Shown here one piece after another: positions 6,768 to 12,770 of a stretch of DNA of 28,803 bases. This stretch comes from Deltaproteobacteria bacterium (lineage in GTDB: Bacteria > Desulfobacterota > UBA8473), in the NCBI GenBank assembly GCA_030623035.1, contig JAUXFK010000004.1:1-28803 (forward strand), written 5' to 3'. Both the position numbers and the translations under genes were made by a program. The notes under the pieces are model-generated. The model was not told the DNA's origin. It ran no database searches and saw only the letters and a program-made list of their open reading frames with translations. Within the stretch, counting starts at the first letter, position 1, and each line of letters starts with the position of its first letter.

Positions 6768-7874
6768 GTGTACAATAAATTTAGTGAGATATTTCAAGCC
6801 AGGCATGAGTATGCGCAATCATATCCAGGGGGAAGGGTAATGGGCTGTATGTGTACATTAGCTCCTGAAGAGTTGATTTACGCTGCAGGCTTTCTTCCTG
6901 TTCGGCTGATGGGTGGGCATCAGCCTCAAACTATTGCAGATCCATATATCCCGGCAATATTTTGCTCTTATTGTCGTGATTTGCTGGCCCAGGGGTTACA
7001 AGGCCGGTATCATTATCTGAAAGGGCTGGTTCATACGAATAGCTGTGAGAAACTGAGAAGTGCTTTTGAAAGCTGGCAGCGTCATGTAGCTGGAGTACAG
7101 ACCTATTTCCTTTGGATGCCACAAGTATTGGACCATGGTGCAACAGAGATTTTCCTTTCAGAGGTTCGTTATTTTAAAGAGCAGCTAGAACGTGATTGGC
7201 AGGTAAATATCAACACCGAGGATCTAATGCGAGCGATTGAGGCCTATAATGAAAACAGGAGATTAATGAAACGAGTTTATGAATTGGCCAGAGAAGTTCC
7301 CTCCCGTATTTCAGGGGAGGAATTGATGAGTATGGTATTGGCCAGTCAAGTAATGGACAAGAAGGAACACAACCAATTGGTTCGAGAGTTTATAAAAGAG
7401 CTGGAGGGAAGGGAGCAAGGTGAACAAGGCGTTCGAGTGATGATAGTGGGGCAAACGAGTGGTGACCTTCAGTTAGTACAACTTCTCGATTCATTAGGAG
7501 GCAATGTGGTGGTAGATGAGACCTGCTTCGGCATACGATACTTCTTTGAAGAGATAGATGATTATAAAGAAGACCCTCTTGAAGCCATTGCCAATCGTTA
7601 TATAAAACGTCTTCCATGTCCGATAAAGGATGGTGACATCCCGCGTAAACGAGTCCCTTTCATCCTTGATTTGGCTCGAAAATACCAGGTTCAGTTTGCG
7701 TTGCTTGTCTATCCCACCTTTTGCGACCCACATAGCTATGATAATCCGGCTATTCGTGAAGCCCTTCTTAAAGAAGGGATTAAAGTATTGGAGCTGGCAG
7801 AGGATTTCCCCCTACCCATAGGTCAGCTTCGTACTCGTATTGAAGCCACATTAGAGAGTTTAGAGTTTGCTTGA
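6768..7874 (+). CDS. 2-hydroxyacyl-CoA dehydratase / benzoyl-CoA reductase family subunit, BcrC-like
   Basis: Product of 368 aa, GTG start at 6768 behind AGGAGGT. It has the HgdB/BcrC pattern: GRVMGCMCTLAPEELIYAAG near the N terminus, IFCSYCRDLLAQGLQG, then LVHTNSCEKLRSAFESW. Cys27, Cys29, Cys66, Cys69 and Cys93, plus Cys319 in TFCDPHSYD, are candidate iron-sulfur ligands. The late block VRVMIVGQTSGDLQLVQLLD and DETCFGIRYFFEEI is also typical. In this family two such subunits hold [4Fe-4S] clusters and catalyse radical dehydration of 2-hydroxyacyl-CoA or reduction of benzoyl-CoA, driven by electrons from an ATP-dependent activator. Length and position before a BcrB-like gene match the BcrC role. 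No activator is encoded in the window, so the reaction cannot be fixed. Confidence 0.88.
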   Translation: MYNKFSEIFQARHEYAQSYPGGRVMGCMCTLAPEELIYAAGFLPVRLMGGHQPQTIADPYIPAIFCSYCRDLLAQGLQGRYHYLKGLVHTNSCEKLRSAFESWQRHVAGVQTYFLWMPQVLDHGATEIFLSEVRYFKEQLERDWQVNINTEDLMRAIEAYNENRRLMKRVYELAREVPSRISGEELMSMVLASQVMDKKEHNQLVREFIKELEGREQGEQGVRVMIVGQTSGDLQLVQLLDSLGGNVVVDETCFGIRYFFEEIDDYKEDPLEAIANRYIKRLPCPIKDGDIPRKRVPFILDLARKYQVQFALLVYPTFCDPHSYDNPAIREALLKEGIKVLELAEDFPLPIGQLRTRIEATLESLEFA

Positions 7875-7881
7875 ACTTAAC

Positions 7882-7907
7882 AACCCTTGTCTATAAGACG
7901 AGGGGTT
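7882..7907 (+). terminator. Terminator-like hairpin after the BcrC-like gene
   Basis: AACCCTTGTC (7882-7891) pairs with GACGAGGGGTT (7897-7907) around a five-base loop, with one bulge and one G-T pair. It begins eight bases after the stop codon. There is no following T-run, so it could be a transcript-stabilising or attenuating stem rather than an intrinsic terminator. Confidence 0.35.
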
Positions 7908-7939
7908 CTATGTTGGGTTGATTAAAATCAACTGTTTTT

Positions 7940-8017
7940 GTCATGCCGGACTCGATCCGGCATCCAGAAGTCCCAAGAATCTTATTCCCTGGATTCCGGC
8001 TCTATGGCCGGAATAAC
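7940..8017. repeat. REP-like double palindrome
   Basis: Two hairpins lie head to head: TGCCGGACTCGATCCGGCA (7943-7961, perfect CCGG-type arms) and ATTCCGGCTCTATGGCCGGAAT (7993-8014). The ends GTCATGCCGG and CCGGAATAAC also mirror each other, and CATCCAG / CTGGATT flank the middle. This is the well-known layout of dispersed REP-type repeats in Proteobacteria. It sits between the two reductase-like genes and is GC-richer than its surroundings. A further perfect palindrome, GTCGCCTGGCGAC, follows at 8020-8032. Confidence 0.75.
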
Positions 8018-8111
8018 AAGTCGCCTGGCGACAACGTAAAACTTGCTTCGCCTAAACGCGAGGGGTTTCAACCATCCCCGAGAGGGACACTAATTAGAAA
8101 GGGGCTGTATT

Positions 8112-9434
8112 ATGCAAACCGTGACAGACAAATACCCCACCAGACCGCTTGAATATTTTACCAAGATGAAGGAGCTTCGCAGAAGTATTGCTCGAGATAC
8201 CTTTAGTGCAAAAGAGCGAGGTAAGCCTGTTATAATGGGAGGAGAGGGTGGAGTTCATGCCCTCTATGCCGCTTTTGATGCTGAAGTTATCCCTGCCATG
8301 CCTACCGGTCGAGATATGAGAGATATAAATTGGGTAATTAAGCTCAATCAGGCGGCTGAGGATAGAGGCTATGGTAAGGACTGTTGTGCTACTTTGCGCA
8401 TTGCTCTCGGGGCCCATTTTTTGGGCACTTTTGGGCTGGACAAAACGAGAGGGAAACACCTCAGTCCCGATGTAATCGTCAATCTGATCATATGTCAGGG
8501 ACAGATCAAATCCCACCAGCTCCATGCAGAGTATTTAGGGATTCCCAATATTAATATTGAGCTTCCTTTTTTTACTCACAGCCCGGAACTGGCAAAGAAA
8601 AATTTCATTAATCAGTGTCACCAGGCCGTGGAGAAGCTGGAGAGGGTCCTGGGAAGAAAATGCGACGATGAAAAGTTGGTTGAGGGTACAAAGAGGGAGT
8701 TGCGCATCAGGATAAGTATGGCAAAGATCGCTTTGCTGCAGAAAACGATACCAGCTCCCCTCAAGCTGAGGCACATGAGTTCGCTCATGGCCTTTCAGTT
8801 ACGAGGTGTGACTCACCGTAAGGATGTAGCTGATTTTTATGACCTGGTTTTGGAAGAGGTAAAACAGCGGGTAAGTGATGGTATTGCGGCCTGTGAAAAT
8901 GAAGAGTTCCGGCTCTTCCATGAAGGCAGTCTTCCCTGGTATACAAAACTCGGTGATGTATTGAGATATCCGGAGAGATATGGCGCCGTCTATATCGGCT
9001 CTTTGAATAATTTTGGTATTGGAGGCTGCTTCATTATTGACGAGCAGGGATGCTGGGATGTTGCTCCAGCCTCCTGGGAGATGGGTCAAGGGATAAAGAG
9101 CAGGGAGGATGCCTTTGAAGCTTTGGCTGAGGCTTGTTTAAATTATTCGCCATTTAGCCGTCTCTTCATGCGATCTGAACTAAGATTGAGCGCTGCCAAG
9201 GATTGGAAGGTAGATGGGGTGGTCCTTGCATTAGACCGCGGCTGTGTTGGACTCACCAGCGGTCTTTATGAAAGTGCACTTGTTATCAAAGAGGCAGGAA
9301 TTAGGGCAACATGTTATGAGACGAGCAGTACCTACCCACCTGATTTTGATGAGAAAGGTTATCAAGGGCTGATGGATTCGTTTATAGAGACTTTGAGGAC
9401 AAGGAAAGGGGCCTCTAATTCACATGCCCGGTAA
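8112..9434 (+). CDS. 2-hydroxyacyl-CoA dehydratase / benzoyl-CoA reductase family subunit, BcrB-like
   Basis: Product of 440 aa, ATG at 8112 with AAGGGG nine bases upstream. It shares the HgdB/BcrB fold markers: GKPVIMGGEGGVHALYAAFD near residue 38, GYGKDCCATLRIALGAHF (Cys91, Cys92), NLIICQGQIKSHQLHAEYLG (Cys128), and the C-terminal VDGVVLALDRGCVGLTSGLY. Its length matches BcrB (about 430-440 aa) and differs from the shorter BcrC-like partner upstream; together they have the bcrC-bcrB order of ATP-dependent benzoyl-CoA reductase operons. The usual next genes (BcrA/BcrD or HgdC-type ATPases) are missing; a 302-base gap and an inositol phosphate synthase follow. The natural substrate is unknown. 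The two genes are 237 bases apart with a REP-like repeat between, so they need not share one transcript. Confidence 0.87.
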   Translation: MQTVTDKYPTRPLEYFTKMKELRRSIARDTFSAKERGKPVIMGGEGGVHALYAAFDAEVIPAMPTGRDMRDINWVIKLNQAAEDRGYGKDCCATLRIALGAHFLGTFGLDKTRGKHLSPDVIVNLIICQGQIKSHQLHAEYLGIPNINIELPFFTHSPELAKKNFINQCHQAVEKLERVLGRKCDDEKLVEGTKRELRIRISMAKIALLQKTIPAPLKLRHMSSLMAFQLRGVTHRKDVADFYDLVLEEVKQRVSDGIAACENEEFRLFHEGSLPWYTKLGDVLRYPERYGAVYIGSLNNFGIGGCFIIDEQGCWDVAPASWEMGQGIKSREDAFEALAEACLNYSPFSRLFMRSELRLSAAKDWKVDGVVLALDRGCVGLTSGLYESALVIKEAGIRATCYETSSTYPPDFDEKGYQGLMDSFIETLRTRKGASNSHAR

Positions 9435-9736
9435 TGATATCAAGTGTAAAGGCAAAGTCACCAAAGAGGGTTTAAAACTCCCTTCCTGGGCTTTCCAGAC
9501 GCACATCTCTTAAATAAAAATGAATATCGACTAAATTTTCAGTTGCAAGAATTGAATTTTATATGTTAAAATTATCTGTTTTTGCTGGAATTTCAAGTTA
9601 AAGATGCTTATCAATTTTTTTACTATATTCGATACTTTTTTTACCAACGAAATTGGATTTTGGAAAAACGGTTACGAATAATTCTTTTGTTGCCAATGGA
9701 TAAGCAATAGAAAGTACGAAGTATAGGAGGACTGAA
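9435..9736. other. Intergenic region before the inositol phosphate synthase gene
   Basis: 302 bases, AT-rich, with no gene I can support. A weak symmetrical stretch, GGGTTTAAAACTCCC, near 9468 could be a terminator for the BcrB-like gene, but lacks a T-run. The last bases hold AGGAGG, the ribosome binding site of the next gene. Confidence 0.5.
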
Positions 9737-11059
9737 ATGAAACGTGGAGGAGATATCCAGAAGGCAGAGGGTAAGCTGGGTGTACTTATCCCTGGAATAG
9801 GAGGTGCGGTAAGCACCACTTTTTTATCAGGAGTAGAGATGATACGCAGAGGGCTCGCTCTTCCCATTGGTTCGCTAACTCAAATGGGTACCATTCGGCT
9901 GGGCAAAAGATACGAGAAACGCGTTCCTAAAATAAAAGACTCTGTTTCTCTGGCTTCTTTAGATGACATGGTCTTCGGGGGGTGGGATGTTTTCCCTGAA
10001 GACGGTTACCAAGCAGCAATTCAAGCTGGAGTACTCAGGAATGAGAACCTTGATGTAGCCCGGCCATTTCTAGAAGGCATAAAGCCATGGCCTGCGGTTT
10101 TCAACCAGGCATATGTCAAGAATCTATCCGGATCTAACATAAAATCACAGACATCACACCTAGAACTGATTGATGCTATTAAGGCAGATATAGAAACATT
10201 TAAGCGTGAACAGAAGGTGTCGCGCTGCGTTATGATCTGGTGCGGTAGTACAGAGGCATATCTTAAACCTTCAGAGGTGCATTCCTCTTTGAGCAATTTC
10301 GAAACAGGGCTAAAGAACAACGACCCCAGCATTCCACCGAGCATGCTTTATGCATATGCAGCCTTGACGTGTGGAATCCCCTATATCAATGGTGCCCCCA
10401 ACCTATCAGTGGATATTCCTGCCATGGAAGAGCTGGCTGAAAAGAACCAGGTTCCCATTATCGGCAAAGATTTCAAGACGGGACAAACTCTGATGAAAAC
10501 CATCCTTGCACCAGGATTGAAGGCACGCATGCTGGGTCTCAATGGTTGGTATTCCACAAATATTCTCGGTAATAGGGATGGCATGGTACTGGATGATCAG
10601 GATTCCTTCAAAACCAAAGAGGAAAGCAAACTCGGTTCGTTAGAGAATATCCTTCAGCCTGATATATACTCGGATTTGTACGGAAACTTCTACCATAAGG
10701 TAGCGATCAACTATTATCCACCACGGGGTGACGAAAAGGAGGGTTGGGATTGTATTGATATCTTTGGCTGGATGGGTTATCCTATGCAGATCAAAGTAGA
10801 CTTTCTTTGCCGAGACAGTATCTTGGCGGCACCGCTTGTGCTGGATCTGGTGCTCTTTATGGATATGGCACAGAGAGCAGAAATGACCGGCATACAGGAA
10901 TGGCTTTCTTTCTATTTCAAAAGCCCCCAATGTATGGAGAAACTCTATCCTGAGCACGATCTATTTATCCAGTTGATGAAATTGAAAAACACCCTGCGTT
11001 ACTTGATAGGAGAGGAACAAATTACACACCTGGGGTTGGATTACTATTATGAACCATAG
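9737..11059 (+). CDS. ino1: myo-Inositol-1(3)-phosphate synthase
   Basis: Product of 440 aa with ATG at 9737 behind AGGAGG. It opens with a Rossmann-type NAD-binding loop, LGVLIPGIGGAVSTTFLSG. The family's most conserved region follows in the second half: PYINGAPNLSVDIPAMEEL, then VPIIGKDFKTGQTLMKTILA (catalytic lysine region) and STNILGNRDGMVLDD. The enzyme isomerises glucose 6-phosphate to inositol 1(3)-phosphate through an NAD-dependent oxidation, aldol closure and reduction. Length is typical for the bacterial/archaeal-type enzymes. It is probably transcribed on its own or with the BcrB-like gene, and it meets the lipoprotein gene tail to tail with 15 bases between. In bacteria the product feeds phosphatidylinositol or inositol-based solutes; no such downstream gene is visible here. 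Confidence 0.9.
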   Translation: MKRGGDIQKAEGKLGVLIPGIGGAVSTTFLSGVEMIRRGLALPIGSLTQMGTIRLGKRYEKRVPKIKDSVSLASLDDMVFGGWDVFPEDGYQAAIQAGVLRNENLDVARPFLEGIKPWPAVFNQAYVKNLSGSNIKSQTSHLELIDAIKADIETFKREQKVSRCVMIWCGSTEAYLKPSEVHSSLSNFETGLKNNDPSIPPSMLYAYAALTCGIPYINGAPNLSVDIPAMEELAEKNQVPIIGKDFKTGQTLMKTILAPGLKARMLGLNGWYSTNILGNRDGMVLDDQDSFKTKEESKLGSLENILQPDIYSDLYGNFYHKVAINYYPPRGDEKEGWDCIDIFGWMGYPMQIKVDFLCRDSILAAPLVLDLVLFMDMAQRAEMTGIQEWLSFYFKSPQCMEKLYPEHDLFIQLMKLKNTLRYLIGEEQITHLGLDYYYEP

Positions 11060-11060
11060 A

Positions 11061-11091
11061 AAAGGGTTTGTAATTTAGTATTCAATCCTTT
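11061..11091. terminator. Possible bidirectional terminator between convergent genes
   Basis: AAAGGGTTTG (11061-11070) pairs with CAATCCTTT (11083-11091) with one G-T pair and one bulge. It lies between the convergent inositol phosphate synthase and lipoprotein genes, overlapping the last codons of the latter. A T-run (CTTTTTTTAT) follows on the + strand about 10 bases on. Confidence 0.35.
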
Positions 11092-12601
11092 CTATCTCTT
11101 TTTTTATGGTCTCAATATTCATGATGATCTTTCCTGAGTAGCTACTTGTAGGATACTTACCCCTCACATCCTCAAGTAGCTTAAGAGACCTTCGAAGCAA
11201 CTCTTTCTTTTCAAATGGATCTGCTTTCCTCTTTGCCATAAAAAACAATTCCGATGCTTCTTTTCTCTTCTTTTTGGCAAATTCATCTATGGCAATCTGT
11301 ATCTTCTCATGACTCTTTTTGCTGTATTTTTTGCTTTGCCTTAATCTGTTCAACTCTTTTATGGCCTCTTCATATTTCTCATTTTCTATAAGTCGATTTG
11401 CTGCCAAGAACCTTTCGTCTTCTTTTTTTTCTTTGGCCTTATTTTCTTCAAGCCTTAAGGCATTGAGGGCATTCTTTACCTCATCTATTTCTTTACAATT
11501 ATTGAATTGTTCTTCCAGCTCAACCAGGACGACATGGGCTTCTTCAAATTTTCCCTGATCTTTCAATGTATTTACTTTTTTTAACCCATTATCAAGATAT
11601 ACCCTATTTTTCAGTTCTCCCCGTTTGTATCTGTTGTTTTTCACTTCATCTTTTTTGATGTCTTCATTCAACTTGAATTTTGCTCCTGTGGCATCCTGTT
11701 GTTTCATGTCATCTATACGAATGTCATCAATAGACAATTTCTTGGTTGTGTCGCTCAGCTTATCATGGGTAGGAGGCGTTACCTTTTTTTCCGCCAATAG
11801 GAAGATGTCGATCCCTCTATCGACTTCAAAAGAGAGCTCTTTAAAATTTTCCAATGCTTTGTTAAGGTCTTTCTTTTTGAGGTACCAATCAACGAGGTCA
11901 TAACGCATTTCTATGGCGTTCAGAGGCCCATTTTCGATTATCTCCTCCACTACTGTAATTGCTTCTTTTACTTTATTTGAACGGGAGAGGGCATTTGCAT
12001 AACAAAACTTGATGGTTAAAGGGATAAGCGTATCGCCGTATGTATTTTTTACCATCTCGTATGACTCCATTAGTTTTCTGTAATCTTTTTTAGAACAAAA
12101 ACTCTCCATCTCTTTTATATCCAAATTAAGCTGCTTTGAGAACTGATCTTCAGCGAACCATGCCTTGTACCTGTCTTTAAAGTATCCGCCTTCCAGCTTG
12201 GTCAACCCCTGGAAAAGTCTCTCTATCATCGGCCGGTAGATGGTCTTCCCCGTATCCTTAGACTGGCATGTTAACTGCTTTTTTTGGAGCTTGTCTATCT
12301 TTTTGTAGGTTTTAAGCAAGTATTCAGCATAATAGCGGGTTTGTCGTAAATCGTCGATTAACCTTATATCGCTCTTCTTTTCCTTTTTTAGTTGTTTCTC
12401 AAGGGCCTTATATTCTCTTATGCGACTGGAAAGGTTTCTCATCCTTTCTTTTAATACGAGGTCAGCTACTATCGGCTTTTCTTTTGAAAGCTGTGGAGTT
12501 GCTTTATCCTCCCAGAAGAAGAGATTGTTCATTGTTGTGCACCCAGGCGAAAAGATACCCATTATTGAGAAAAGAATGAATAGTCTTGTAATGGTTTTCA
12601 T
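11075..12601 (-). CDS. Lipoprotein with coiled-coil/TPR-like repeats
   Basis: Product of 508 aa from ATG at 12601, with GGTAGG about eight bases upstream. A signal peptide ends in IFSPGC, placing the lipid-modified cysteine at residue 21. The mature protein is rich in Lys and Glu. Residues about 45-110 are strongly helical (RIREYKALEKQLKKEKKS). The middle has TPR-like helical pairs (PLTIKFCYANALSRSNKVKE), a charged linker lies near residues 280-340, and the C-terminal third has further repeats, ending with EDVRGKYPTSSYSGKI, like the last repeat of BamD/YbgF-type TPR proteins. No known family is recognised over the full length. It lies downstream of the PBP1A-type gene on the same strand, so a role as its envelope partner or activator is an attractive inference. 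It is probably anchored in a membrane facing the periplasm. Confidence 0.8.
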   Translation of the reverse strand: MKTITRLFILFSIMGIFSPGCTTMNNLFFWEDKATPQLSKEKPIVADLVLKERMRNLSSRIREYKALEKQLKKEKKSDIRLIDDLRQTRYYAEYLLKTYKKIDKLQKKQLTCQSKDTGKTIYRPMIERLFQGLTKLEGGYFKDRYKAWFAEDQFSKQLNLDIKEMESFCSKKDYRKLMESYEMVKNTYGDTLIPLTIKFCYANALSRSNKVKEAITVVEEIIENGPLNAIEMRYDLVDWYLKKKDLNKALENFKELSFEVDRGIDIFLLAEKKVTPPTHDKLSDTTKKLSIDDIRIDDMKQQDATGAKFKLNEDIKKDEVKNNRYKRGELKNRVYLDNGLKKVNTLKDQGKFEEAHVVLVELEEQFNNCKEIDEVKNALNALRLEENKAKEKKEDERFLAANRLIENEKYEEAIKELNRLRQSKKYSKKSHEKIQIAIDEFAKKKRKEASELFFMAKRKADPFEKKELLRRSLKLLEDVRGKYPTSSYSGKIIMNIETIKKEIERIEY

Positions 12602-12615
12602 GTTTTACCTACCTG

Positions 12616-12757
12616 GTTTCCATCCATAAATGGCCTTTTTGCTCAATCTCTGTGTCAGGCTCAGATTTTAATCCTCGAAATATGTCAATATATTCCTGCG
12701 GTTAAAATCTTCGCTTTCCTTGACCTTGAACAAAAATTCTCATTTCTGGATGGAAAC
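12616..12757. repeat. MITE-like element with inverted ends and 6-bp flanking duplication
   Basis: The ends are GTTTCCATCCATAAATG (12616-12632) and CATTTCTGGATGGAAAC (12741-12757); the second read in reverse complement differs from the first at one position of 17. Both sides are flanked by TACCTG (12610-12615 and 12758-12763), consistent with a target duplication. The 142-bp element has no coding potential. Its left half is shared with a partial copy at 564-622. It separates the PBP1A-type gene from the lipoprotein gene and abuts the latter's ribosome binding site. Confidence 0.75.
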
Positions 12758-12770
12758 TACCTGATAATTA

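Noticed and set aside
7940..8017. CRISPR-like repeat.
   Set aside because: Two dissimilar palindromes, no regularly spaced direct repeats and no cas genes.
7943..8152. 69-codon frame reading PDSIRHPEVPRILFPGFRLY across the REP-like repeat.
   Set aside because: Such peptides are the usual false translation of REP palindromes; it also overlaps the true start of the BcrB-like gene.
9598..9867. 89-codon - strand frame upstream of the inositol phosphate synthase gene.
   Set aside because: It overlaps the start of a secure gene, has no ribosome binding site, and its best-looking part is antisense to the Rossmann loop.
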